Under the pieces are notes generated by a model that saw only the letters and a list, made by a program, of their open reading frames with translations, searched no databases and had not been told where the DNA came from. Positions 9,713-20,914 of a stretch of 64,000 bases of DNA are shown piece by piece; position 1 is the first letter of the stretch, and each line of letters opens with the position of its first letter. The stretch covers positions 1,053,501 through 1,117,500 of the forward strand of contig JABELC010000008.1 of NCBI GenBank assembly GCA_028455995.1. The letters run 5' to 3'. The position numbers were made by a program, and so were the translations under genes. Source of the stretch: Scleromitrula shiraiana (taxonomy: Eukaryota > Ascomycota > Leotiomycetes > Helotiales > Sclerotiniaceae).

Positions 9713-11743
9713 ATGAACCCCAACGAGATGTCTATGAAGCAGGAAAGTGTAGCACTAGGTATGTGGTCGACGACGACGACACCACCAAACCCGACCACGA
9801 GGCCTCGACCGGCAACAATACATGAGACAGGGTTCTCGTATTGTATGCCAGAGGAGAATAATTATTCTCTACCCGCTTGGGATTCATCGACGATGCCAAT
9901 GCAACCGATGCATGATGGGATGCCACCACAGAATTACGCAATCCATCAAGACTTCTATCCATCATCGTCAGGGGAAGATCGTGAGTTAAATCGGAATCAT
10001 GCCATCTGCGTCAGCGGAAAAGCGTTTTCTGACTTTGACTTCACAGATCACTGGAGCACGAACCCCTCTGACGATGGTATGGACATGCATGGGCTCGACA
10101 CTGAAATGCACATGGGTCAAGCGTATACAACTGATGAAGCTGTCCCAATACTCGATCTGAGGTGTGGTCCAGGAATGGAATCCGATCGCCTGAGTATGGA
10201 CCAGCCATTTAGTTCACGGCGCATGTCTGGGTCATCATTCACGTTATCAACCACGGGAGCTCTCTCCGAAATGACGTCCTACGAGGACTTTTCTGCAACG
10301 TTATCAGAAGCACCTTCGTTTGGTTCTGATTACCCACCACCATCTAATAGAAACTCATTGATGTCATCTACACAGTTGTCGCCAGTGGCGTCACCTAGGA
10401 TGACACCACAGAACAGATCAGAGCTTGTCCGAACGCAAAGCAGAGGTAGAGCTTCTCCTTCGCCAAGGCCAAGCATGCGTTCTGCGCCTTACAATATGGA
10501 TAGCAATAGAGGCAAGAGATGGTCAACAGGATCATACGCTCCGACGCCAAATAGACGGCCGTCACCATTTGTGTATCATCAAGGTCACGAATCATTCCCG
10601 GCATATCCACCACGAATGTCATCTCGACATTCTTCACCAACGATATCAAATACTCAATTGCCTCTGAACATGCATAATTTGCAAACACAACAGCATCCAT
10701 TCATGATTGCAAATAACACTACATCTTATAGAAATAGCATGATGCTTCCATCTCACCCTTACCAAGAGCCACATCAATTTGATACACCTCCCCCTTTACT
10801 CTCTCACGGGCTCTTCCGTATGCTACAAAGTAATGCCGACCCACATGCATTACATACGCATTATTCGGATTTGAGTGACCCACCTGATCTCTACGCATCC
10901 CTTCACGAGGAGCAAGTACCACCACCACCAGAGGATATGAACCCTTCGGATCCAGATCTCATTCCCCACGAGCAAGAATTACGATTTGATGGAGATTTAT
11001 ACACACCTCGATGGGTAAGAGGCCATGGCAACAAAAGGGAAGGATGGTGTGGAATCTGTAAACCTGGAAGATGGTTGGTTTTGAAGAACAGTGCTTTTTG
11101 GGTATGTTACTCTGGTAATTCCTCCCAACTTGCAAATCTAACAATGTTTCTACAGTATGATAAAAGTTTCACTCACGGCATCTCAGCAGCAACCGGAAGT
11201 CCATTCCAAGAGCCGCAAGAAACTCGTCGCATGGATGGGAATCCTGATGTCTGGGAAGGTCTGTGTGGAAGTTGTAATGAGTGGGTTGCTCTAGTGAGTA
11301 GCAAGAAAAAAGGAACGACCTGGTTTCGACATGCTTACAAAGTGAGTTTCATCTTCCATCCCATCTATTAACCTTTCTGTTTTTTTCTCCAAATCGCGTC
11401 CGAGCGGATAGCAGAAAAGAAAAGAGAAAAAAAAGCCCCCCCAAAAACAATTACAAATTACATATCTAACATATCTCAAAAGTGTCACACCCATCCCAAA
11501 ATCAAGGATGCACCAAAACGCAGACGAGAATCCTCACACACTCGTGCACTGGGCGCTTCGTCCACGTCGAAACCGATACCACCTCCACCAAAATTAGACC
11601 ATCACCTCTCTCAATTGTCGACGCAGCAGACACCAATGACGCCACAGATGAATCCAGCAAATATCACCTCATCTCCAGCGCCAGGCCTGTTACATCAGAG
11701 GAAAACTCTCAGTCCGCTGGATGGTCTTTCGACCATGATATGA
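9713..11743 (+). CDS. Zinc-binding transcription regulator with Rua1_C (DUF4451) domain
   Basis: Three exons: 9713-11101, 11156-11341 and 11483-11743. The introns are 11102-11155 (54 nt, GTATGT...ACAG) and 11342-11482 (GTGAGT...AAAG), and the protein is 611 aa. The first 420 residues are M/P/S/N/Q-rich and look disordered, as in fungal transcription factors. The C-terminal domain (about 430-530) has WCGICKPGRWLVLKNSAFW (Cys446, Cys449), then YDKSFTHG (His470), LCGSCNEW (Cys500, Cys503), WFRHAYKCHTH (His522, Cys526, His527/529). This is the signature of Pfam Rua1_C, named after Ustilago maydis Rua1, which activates ustilagic-acid genes. Most ascomycete members have unknown targets. The tail after the domain (KIKDAPKRRRESS) is basic and may be a nuclear signal. 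The start is the first ATG of the long frame. The 54-nt intron is a multiple of three without a stop, so retention would insert 18 residues inside the zinc domain. The spacers on both sides are unusually long. Confidence 0.85.
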
Positions 11744-12263
11744 TATATTTATTGTTCAATACATATTACATCATATAATTTCCCAGCGCTTCTTCTTATT
11801 TACCTCCACTCTTTTGATTTCAACACCGACTGATCGATTACATTATGCCTTCATTTTGACAATTTATTTACACTTAAAATATTTTCCTTTCTTTTTGTCG
11901 TTTTCTTTATCCCCCTTTTGGCTTTCTTTTGGTTCATCCCACCTAGCATACAATCAGAATCATTTCACGTACGTACGTATGTATGTATGTACATGCATAT
12001 ATATACGCATGGATGAAAAACTTCCCATCATGATTATTATTTTAGATTTTGCACCGAGGAAGGCGCGAGACGGAATACCGTAAATTTCCATTTCCATCTC
12101 CATGTTTCATCTTCAATTTTTTTTTCCTTCCATTTAATGTTTGGGAGTGGGTGGGCTGGTGGTCTGGATGGTTTGGCGGCTGGGCTGGGTTGGGTTGGGT
12201 TGGGTTGGTACGGTTTCGGCTCGGTTTGGGGATTCGCGGATGGCATTGGGGGTTTCATATGGG

Positions 12264-12320
12264 TTTTGGGTGGTGGGTGGGATGGGATGGGATGGGATAG
12301 GATGGGATAGGATGGGATCG
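12264..12320. repeat. (GGGAT)n pentanucleotide repeat
   Basis: About ten GGGAT/AGGAT units following a TGGGT-rich stretch. Confidence 0.85.
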
Positions 12321-12417
12321 GGTGGGAAGAGGAATGGATTTTAAAAATCTCTCGTTGAATGAGAGCAGGGTGATATATGGATTGAACTGGATGATATTTT
12401 CCGATATTTGTTTTTCA

Positions 12418-12445
12418 TTTTTTTTTTTTTTTTTTTTTTTTTTTT
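12418..12445. repeat. Poly-T run of 28
   Basis: Twenty-eight consecutive T. Length may be uncertain from assembly. Confidence 0.9.
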
Positions 12446-12740
12446 GCATGTTGACTTTTTTTTTTTCATTGTTGGTCAATAGATGGATGGATGTATGGAT
12501 GGATGGATGATTTATGAGATTCATATAAGCAAGAATGGAAGAAAGGTTCTTCGAACGAGAGATGAAGGTACAGACAGGGTAGCTTAGATTAGATTAGATT
12601 AGATTAGATAGGTAAATAAAGTAGGTATGACACGCAGAGTAGAATCCTGTCTTGTCTTTTTTTCTGTTCCGTTTGGTTGGCGGGTTGGGTTGGGTTGGGT
12701 TGGATATACCAGATTCCAGATTAGCATAGCAGGCAGGCAG

Positions 12741-12771
12741 GCATAGCATAGCATAGCATAGCATAGCATAG
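12741..12771. repeat. (GCATA)6 pentanucleotide repeat
   Basis: Six GCATA units preceded by three GGCA units. Confidence 0.9.
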
Positions 12772-12844
12772 AATAGAGCAAAAGAAGTAAAATTTCACAC
12801 ATATAAGATTTATATGGGATATATATGAATTAGATGGTAGATAT

Positions 12845-12872
12845 ATAGATAGATAGATAGATAGATAGATAG
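12845..12872. repeat. (ATAG)7 microsatellite
   Basis: About seven ATAG units. Confidence 0.9.
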
Positions 12873-12903
12873 CTGCAATGAGCGATCATGATATCTAGAC
12901 TTC

Positions 12904-12935
12904 TATGTATGTATGTATGTATGTATGTATGTATA
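12904..12935. repeat. (TATG)n microsatellite
   Basis: About eight TATG units. Confidence 0.9.
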
Positions 12936-13079
12936 TATTTCTTCAATTTGTGCTAGTTCGTGGGAATAGAGATATTGAATATTATCTATTCATAGCGTCA
13001 CACTACCAACCTAGAGAGAGATATGAATAGATAATATAGGTCTATCGAACCGTGAGAGTTTGAATTCTTATTGTAGATG

Positions 13080-13081
<2 letters not shown>

Positions 13082-13111
<30 letters not shown>

Positions 13112-13148
13112 TGTATGTATGTATGTATGTATGTATGTATGTATGTAT
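13082..13148. repeat. (TATG)17 microsatellite
   Basis: About 17 uninterrupted TATG units, one of the longest simple repeats in the window. Confidence 0.9.
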
Positions 13149-13206
13149 CAATGAGATGAACTCCTTCCTGATCGGAAATCTTTACACTGTTGTTGGAAGT
13201 AGGGAA

Positions 13207-13240
13207 ATGTATGTATGTATGTATGTATGTATGTATGTAT
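13207..13240. repeat. (ATGT)n microsatellite
   Basis: About eight ATGT units, followed by TATCAATCTATGA. The array at 13082 is followed by the similar TATCAATGAGATGA. Confidence 0.9.
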
Positions 13241-13739
13241 CAATCTATGATACCTGTACTAACTAGTATTAAGCCCATCATGATTTACAGACATCTTTTT
13301 TGCACAATTGTACCTACAGTATATACCCCCCTCAACCAAACCAAACCAAACAAAACCAAACAAAACAAAACCAAATCAAAAACTTCTCTTCTCCCGTTTC
13401 CTTTCCTTCAAACAAACGTCTTTCCCATCCCCACCTCCTTCCATCCCTCTTCCTCTCCTCCTCCCAAGATTCCAGGGAAAAAAAAAATTCTCAATCGTCT
13501 CCCCGATGCTCACCCCTTGTATCCCGAGCCCCGATCTCCCGACTCCTTGTTCCCGGTCTCTATATCATATATATGTTATCAGAACAGATAGCTTGCTACT
13601 CTTGCGATTTTTCATATTCATTGTACGTACTATGGATATTCATGCATAGGTACAGCGGGTGTCCTTGTGGGTTTTTTTTATATACTCAGTGATGCTGAAT
13701 GCATGGTAAACTTGAGTTGTTGAATGGTGTGGAGGTACT

Positions 13740-13789
13740 ATGGATGGATGGATGGATGGATGGATGGATGGATGGATGGATGGATGGAT
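13740..13789. repeat. (ATGG)12 microsatellite
   Basis: About twelve uninterrupted ATGG units. Confidence 0.9.
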
Positions 13790-15930
13790 ACGTAAAGATG
13801 ATGGGAGGAGGTAGGAGAGACTAGGCAGAGAGACAGGGTATCTGTTTGTTTGTTCGTTTGTTTGTTCGTTTGTTGGATATGAGTAACATTGATATTGAAC
13901 CTTGGAAGATCTTACAAGAACATCGTAGCATCATCGGATGAATAATAAATGGGAGGTTGGGTTGGTGGAGGAGACTAGAAGCTTAGGCAGGTCCTTAGGT
14001 TAACGGGATGCATGGCGTAGATGGTTGCTGAGGGGTGGAATATCACATGTATAAAGGTATAGTTTTGAGTTATCGGAGAAAGGGATGAGATAGGTTACCG
14101 GTGGTATGTATGTATGTATGGTATGTATGGTATGTGAAATGGATTGAGGATGTTTTTCCGAGTGCTTCTTAGCCATTGGATTTTGTTTCCCCTTTTTGGT
14201 GGTGAACTACGGCAGTGAACTTTATGGAAAAGTTAGATGGACTGTTATGTTGATGAAGTGAAGACTTGGGTATCGTACCTACATAGTCAGTCAGTGTCGA
14301 TATCGATAGAAATATACTTCTGCATATATTAAATTGAGAGTATTCTCTTGCATACCATATCATTTTCACCGTGAAAATGGTACGTACCGGCTGGTCGATT
14401 GTATCAATGATATCAAATATGAGAGACCAAAAGCTAATAAGACATATTTCAGTCTACTCCATATTATTCGACCAGAATATCCGATTACAATTTTCTTCTT
14501 TCTTGAATGACTGTGCCCTTTTCTAGATCTTCATTCTAGAACCACTCATTCGTTCAAGAAATTAGAAACCCCGAGTTTATTTCAGCTCCAAATTCAATAC
14601 ACCAAAAACCACACAACTTTGCCTGTTCTAGCTAACATTTATTATTATTATCAGAACAGAACGGGAACGAGACCTCCTCTCTTGGAGTCTTTCTCTCCCT
14701 TCTTTCGTTCCACTTGGCTATTCTTGTTCCTTGATTTCTTTTTAGACTTTTATATTATAATTGTTGTTATTAATAATAATATTAATATTAATAATAATAT
14801 TATTATATACTAATAATTGAAAACAACATCTCCTTCTAAAATGAACAACATTCCTTCCTTCAAACTTCTGAGTCGTCTTTAACTACAAATTTGTATGTAT
14901 GTACTGAGAAACAGAAACAGTACTATGCACTTCACTGTACATTTCTTATATTATTCAGTATAACATTTTACCATATTACCATATTACTATTTCACTATTT
15001 TACTATTTTACCCACTTTATTCAAAGATCTTCTTCATTTTGTACCTAGAATCCCAGCAATTCGTCCTTGGTCTCCATTTTCAGCAGATCCCCAAACTTTC
15101 GGGTTACAAATTCCCCACCTAAAACTATCAAGTATTATACAATTTTGTACCTGAATTTCCAAGGTTCTAAGGTTCCATTACATATACATATATAATAAAT
15201 CCCTTATCAAATATCAATATCTCAATATCTCAATATTTCTATATTTCAATCCATTCAAAAGTACAAAATATAATAATGTCGTACAACAACTACCTACTTT
15301 CGTTATGAATGTGCGTCGACGACTTCTTTCACATCAAAAATATCTTAAGCTTGGGGATTCTTTGACTCCAACTTTGTCTCAAATACCAATTCTGAAGCTA
15401 CCGTAGCGAGAGAAGGGTGTTGCTGGGTTGGGTAGATATATCCTCTAGGGTGTGAATGTCTTATGCTATTCCCTAATCTAAAACTTGGAGCTCTGCTAAC
15501 ATGTATATATTTCCAGCTATAAAAAGTATTGACCAAAATACATACATGTCATGATCTGAATTTGTGTCCCCGGAATCCCGCAATTGCTTCAAAATACTTC
15601 TCGGGTCCTTACTATCGAAAGCCCTCGTCTCTGCCTCATCGAAAAATCTGGAAACTGGCCATATTCCGGCATTGGTAAACGGCGGATATCGTGGAGAAAT
15701 ATATGTGCTAAGGAAAACTTCAAAAGCTCCACTTTAGGAAAAAAAAAATCCTGCCGCATTTGTTATATCTGCGATTCATCAATAAATCTTTGTGGATATC
15801 TGAGAAACTGGAAAGAACATATTCAGCAAGCAGCTTTGGAACATAGAGTCTGAATATATGTGATATAGACGAAGGCTGGGCATACTCGTACCCTCAAAAA
15901 CCATCGTGGAAGGAAAGCAGGATAGTTGCT

Positions 15931-18157
15931 ATGAGTTGGGAACAGCAAGCTCATTATGATGGGAGTCAAGGTGGATGGACTCCACAATTTGCAGAAGATT
16001 ATTCTGTGTTCAATGCAACGCCTGGGCGTCTGATAAATGGGCAACGGCCGTTTGTTGATACTTCAACTGTACAACCTATGTCACCTTTGAACCACAATGG
16101 GCAATTTAATGGTGAAGGTAATATGATGACAGATTTGGGTATTCATATGCATCAACTTTCACCAAATACTGCTCTTCAAATATCTTCTGCTGTACCATCA
16201 GTCAACAGACAAGCTGCTTCTTCCCCGGTCCCAAATTCTGCATCAAGAGCACGATTTAGTGATATCAATAAAACGCCGCAAAAGGCAAGGAAATCTTTGG
16301 ATGAACCTTTTGGTAGCCAGACAGCTACGCCTCCAAATTCATCAAAGGGTAATAGAAAATTGGCACCGAAAATTTCGAATATGCCAAATAATTATCATGT
16401 TCAGAGTAACGATTTCGAATCCCCTAGCGCGGGCAGGAGTAACCATCAACCTCAACTCATGATTCACTCATCAACTTCCATGGATCCTTTCGGGTATCCA
16501 ATGTCTGCGCCAGCTTCAGCACCCGTGTTCACAAATAATAAGTTATTATGGGACACTGGCGTAGATGGGATGGATTTAGATTTTTCGACAAATTCACCAG
16601 ATATGTTCCAAAATAATACCCACAGAATCAGCAATTCAATTGATTGGGGAAAGAGCAATCAGATTTTCCAAGAAACTATGAACCTTCCTCCCCAAAAACC
16701 TATTGAGACCAAACCTCGAAAACGTCAAAGACCACTCGCCTCGAAATCTTCTTTGCCAACAACCTCGGAATTACCTATGTCACTGCCACCATATGCTTTC
16801 AGCGACCCACCGGTCTCATCAGCTTCAATGGCCATGGAAAATGTAATTGGTGCGGTAGATCCTGGTCTTATCTACAGCCGACCAAATTCAGGTAGTGGAT
16901 CTCAAGAATATTTCGACGACGATATTATGCTACCTACGTCACGTCCTGCAACATGTCATACAATTAGAGCACATGAACCATATCAACATCAACTTCGGGA
17001 GTATACAAGAGATCAAGAGGAACTTCGTCGATCTAGGAGTTTTAGAGAGGGTAGTACTGGTTATCGATATGAAAGGGGAACTGTTAGCTCGCCTGTTAGA
17101 GGGTCTAATCGACCGGGTCTTCATAGAAGTTTTAGTGATAGTCGGGACAGACGTAATAAAGGTACGTTGCTTATTTTAATTGGTCATGATGTGAGTGTCA
17201 TCAGCTGACCTATAATATAGATCGGTCGCGATATGGATCTGGACGCATGTCTCCAGTAAAACAACTTCGTCTTCCAAATCTTACTTCCATTCCCGAATCT
17301 CCGGTTTCAAAGCCAAAATTTCGACCAGAGGTCAAACTTACTGTTGGTGCCAATGGTCGTGCTACAGTAGTTGTTGACGGAGAACCCGAAAAAAGTGTAT
17401 CGGGCAATTCATCATATTACGCTGATGATTACGACTCTCAATATGAATCTTCAACCGACGAAGAATTGATTATTGTACCAAGTCGGAATTCGTCTTTCAG
17501 TTTGCCCAAACATAAAGCACCAAAATTGAATCGACTTGAAACATCCAACTCAATCAGACGACGGAGTACAAGCGGAAGTATGAGTGGCTACAGCCAAACA
17601 AGTATTGACGATCTAAGTGAGGCCGAAACAGTCGTAGATGAAAGCAAAACGGGAGACGCAGCTTCTGCGTTACGCAAAGTAGTTAGGGATCGCAGAAGTA
17701 GTCAACAGATGACCCAATCGGGGAGATCGGCTCCTCGTTCATACTCAGATGCAACACCAAAAGCTGGGAGGTACGCAGAGTATAGTTCAAGATCTCCTAC
17801 TGATGTAGGGGGAGCCACGCCTTCTAGTTCGAGGAGTGGTACCACCAGATGTGTTTGTAATAGTGTGGATGGTGACTCTTTTATGATTCAATGGTATGTT
17901 ACATTTTTCTCTTACCGTGTGTATTATCTACATATCGAAGGACTATAAAAAAGACTAATTTTTTCAATAGCGAATCTTGCGATAACTGGCTACATGCACA
18001 ATGTGTCAATATTGATCGTGGGAGTCTCCCACCAGTATACATATGTGCTTTTTGTGCCCAAACACCGAATATGCGAGGAGGAAGAATGAGGGAGAGGGAA
18101 AAGAAATATATTCCTTCCTCTCCATTAGCCCATAAATCTTTTAGGTCATTTCGCTGA
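15931..18157 (+). CDS. PHD-finger protein, disordered N-terminus
   Basis: Exons 15931-17161, 17221-17893 and 17971-18157, with introns of 59 and 77 nt (GTACGT...ATAG and GTATGT...ATAG); 696 aa. About 600 residues of low-complexity S/N/P/R-rich sequence precede one zinc finger near the C-terminus. It starts at TRCVC (Cys621, Cys623), continues FMIQC and ESC (Cys635, Cys638), then DNWLHAQC (His643, Cys646) and YICAFC (Cys660, Cys663). This is the C4HC3 pattern of a PHD finger. The second intron interrupts the codon of Cys635, so the domain only appears after splicing. Tryptophan 641 two residues before the zinc-binding His is typical of PHD fingers. PHD fingers commonly read histone H3 tails, so a nuclear chromatin role is likely. 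No catalytic domain is present, and I cannot assign it to a named complex. The start is the first ATG of the frame (MSWEQQAHYD). Confidence 0.85.
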
Positions 18158-18995
18158 TGTTGTACGGACTGCTGGATGAAAAAGGAACAGCATTTGAATA
18201 TAATATGCATTTCTTTCTGGAATACCTTTAACTTTCTATTTGCGAGGAGACTTTTTCTTTTGATATTCCCTTTTCTTTTCTTGTCTTTTATACTGTACAT
18301 CGATACCCCCATATCATAACTCGTAACACACAGTCTATTCTTGGAATTTGAATGAGAGTTAGAATCAGAATGAGAATACATGCATGAGCGAGCTGTAATA
18401 GATAGAAACAATACGAGCAATTGAATCTAGTAGGATAGGATAGCGAGCAGAATAATACATCTAATTTACGCAGTATAGAATGAAGACATGATGAACACTA
18501 CAATGCCATACGTTATCCATATCTACTACAAACAGTACAACCAATAACCTAAACACCAATATCTCACAACAAATCCATCTCTCAACCAACCGCCCAAACA
18601 TACGTGAATCCATCAACCTGAAGCAAAGCCAAAAAAAAAAAGATACATCATCTATCATTATGACTCCTCCTCCCCCTTACCAACTAACGATTACGCTCCG
18701 AACAAATAAAAACCCCCAAGAGAGAGCCGACCGACGCAAAGCTCCGGTTTCGGAACTAGGTGGGGGCGGGGTTCCAAACTTTAAGAGGTAGCTTTCTTTC
18801 CCATTTCCCCAACAACGATCGCTATTGCAATTAAATATCTTTCTTCTTTAATTTTTCTTTTTTTCTTCGCTGATATCGTTACTCATAATCAATTACAATT
18901 GCATCTATCTTTCTCTTTTTACTGAATTGGTGTTTGAAGGAATAAATCAATAAACGAATAAATCAATAAATAAATCAATCAATAAATAAATCAAT
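18158..18995. other. Spacer holding the LEU2 promoter
   Basis: Contains the terminator side of the PHD gene and the LEU2 promoter and leader. From 18700 there are a CCG-N4-CGG site, a G-rich stretch (GGTGGGGGCGGGG at 18759-18771), pyrimidine-rich leader DNA and an AATCAATAA-rich 5' leader just before the ATG. Confidence 0.6.
18744..18753. promoter_or_regulatory. Candidate Leu3/LeuB binding site
   Basis: CCGGTTTCGG matches CCG-N4-CGG, the spacing bound by Leu3-type Zn2Cys6 regulators of branched-chain amino-acid genes. It lies about 240 bp before the LEU2 start codon. The core is inverted and correctly spaced. The inner bases differ from the best yeast site (CCGGNNCCGG). Confidence 0.5.
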
Positions 18996-20276
18996 ATGGC
19001 GGCTCAGACTCATAATATTGTCGTTTTTGGGGGTGATCATTGTGGTCCTGAGGTATGTGTGATACAATGGATGCTTTCTTTTGGGTTTTGCTTTTCTGGT
19101 TGGGTTGTTCGTGTGGGGAGGGGATTGGTGGTTGTATTGGAATTGGAATGGAATTAGAATGAGAAGTTTTGATGGAGAGGGAATAGAATGGGAGAGATGG
19201 AAGAGTCGAGAATATTAATTGGATGAATATATATATATATGCTAATTACTCATTTGTGTTCTACATATAGGTTACAGCAGAAGCAGTTAAGATTCTCAAG
19301 GTGGTCGAGGCTGAGAGAGCATCTTCGGTTGGGAAGTTTAACTTTCAGGAACATTTGTTGGGTGGGGTGAGTTTTTGTTTTTCTATTTCTATTTCTGTTG
19401 CTTCCGTACCTGTGTTTTTGGATCTTTAGATTCTGTGTTGGATTGTGGTTTTAATGAGTCGGGTTGGGATATGCAATGTGTAGCTTTCGGGGACTTATTT
19501 TGCCGTTTCTCTTCTCTACAACTTCTAACATATCAACCTCAAGTGCTCAATTGATGCCCACGGCGAACCCCTCACATCCACCGCCCTCGAAGCCGCAAAA
19601 AACGCCTCCGCCGTCCTCCTCGGCGCCATCGGTGGCCCCAAATGGGGAACCGGTAAAGTCCGCCCCGAGCAAGGAATCCTCGCTCTCCGCAAACAAATGG
19701 GAACATATGGAAACCTACGACCATGTAATTTTGCCTCTCCATCTCTCGTCGATATCTCCCCGCTCAAGGAATCCGTCTGCAAAGACACGGATTTCTGCAT
19801 CATTCGGGAATTGACTGGGGGTATTTATTTCGGTGACAGAAAAGAGGATGATGGGGACGGAAAGGCTTGGGATATGGAACCTTATTCTCGGGATGAGATT
19901 GCGAGGATTACACGATTAGCTGCGCATCTTGCGTTGGCGAATGATCCTCCCTTGCCAGTGTGGAGTTTAGATAAGGCGAACGTATTGGCGACGTCGAGAT
20001 TGTGGAGGAAGACGGTGACGGAGGTGATGGCAGAGGAATTCCCACAGTTGAAATTGGGCCATCATCTTATTGATAGTGCGGCTATGTTGATGGTGAAGAA
20101 CCCAAGAGCATTAAACGGTGTCGTTGTTACGAGTAATTTGTTTGGAGATATCATTAGTGATGAGGCTAGTGTTATTCCGGGAAGTATTGGACTTTTGCCC
20201 AGTGCTAGTTTGAGCGGTGTTCCCGATGGAAAGAGTAAATGCAACGGTATCTACGAACCTATTCATGGTATGTTAT

Positions 20277-20310
<34 letters not shown>

Positions 20311-20594
20311 CTTTCCCCTTCCTATATTTTCTTTCACACTAACACACATAATTAGGATCCGCCCCAGATATCTCAGGTCAAGGAATTGTAAACCCAATCG
20401 GAACGATTCTTTCCGTGGCCATGATGCTTAAATACTCTCTTAACCTCCCAGCCGAAGCCAGAGCTGTAGAGGAAGCTGTTAAGAGAACTATCGAGAAGGG
20501 TGTAAGAACGAAGGATATTGGTGGTTCAAACAGCACGATCGAGGTTGGTGATGCTGTGGCAGAGGAATTAAAGGCTGTTTTGAAGGAATTGTAA
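18996..20594 (+). CDS. LEU2: 3-isopropylmalate dehydrogenase
   Basis: Exons 18996-19052, 19271-19366, 19544-20267 and 20356-20594 encode 371 aa, the usual fungal length. The enzyme oxidatively decarboxylates 3-isopropylmalate with NAD+ in leucine synthesis. Visible family marks include MAAQTHNIVVFGGDHCGPE at the N-terminus and LLGAIGGPKWG. RPEQGILALRK has the substrate arginine, and MGTYGNLRPCNF and RELTGGIYFG follow it. SLDKANVLATSRLWRKTV is present, as is NLFGDIISDEAS with the metal-binding aspartates. GIYEPIHGSAPDISG carries the NAD+ loop with D after AP. The third intron contains a (TA)13 run at 20281-20306. The phases of all three introns agree. It is convergent with EFM4. Leu3-type control is suggested by the site at 18744. 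The GDHCGPE variant of the usual GDGIGPE is common in ascomycetes as far as I recall. Confidence 0.95.
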
Positions 20595-20914
20595 GCGAGT
20601 AAGAAGAGAAGATGTTAAAGGGATGGGAATACTTGTACATAAATTTTTGAGTATGGATGGGTTGGTGAAGAGAAAAGTTATAACATCTCATTGGGATTTG
20701 ATGGGGGAGGTGTAAAAAAGTTACATCGGTTTATCAACTGGCTGATTATTTCCCTGTTTGAGATGAATGATATATACCTAGGTTTGAATTATTTCTACAT
20801 GAAATTGACTTTGTTCATCTAACGACCTGCTCAAACATCTCATCTATAATTGTATTGTATAGTATGATATTCATAATCTATTCCTCGTATATCTCCCACA
20901 TCCCATAACCATTT
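20595..20914. other. Convergent 3' spacer LEU2/EFM4
   Basis: 320 bp shared by two converging 3' ends. AT-rich with no coding sequence. Terminator and poly(A) signals are expected but not individually resolved. Confidence 0.6.

Larger units (their letters stand above)
11744..15930. other. 4.2-kb repeat-rich spacer between two + strand genes
   Basis: No supported gene. Left part (11744-12060): probably the 3' UTR and terminator of the regulator. 12060-14130: dense microsatellites (listed separately), also TGGGT near 12187-12207, TTAGA near 12585-12610, an A/C-rich AAACC/AAAAC run near 13331-13375, and TTTGTTCG near 13845-13875. 14640-14820 has TTA/AAT-rich DNA. 14900-15930 is AT-rich and probably the promoter of the PHD gene. 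Small open frames here are repeat translations such as runs of YVCM. Confidence 0.6.

Noticed and set aside
13060..13266. Cysteine-rich YVCM repeat peptide
   Set aside because: A translation of the TATG microsatellite, not a secreted cysteine-rich protein.
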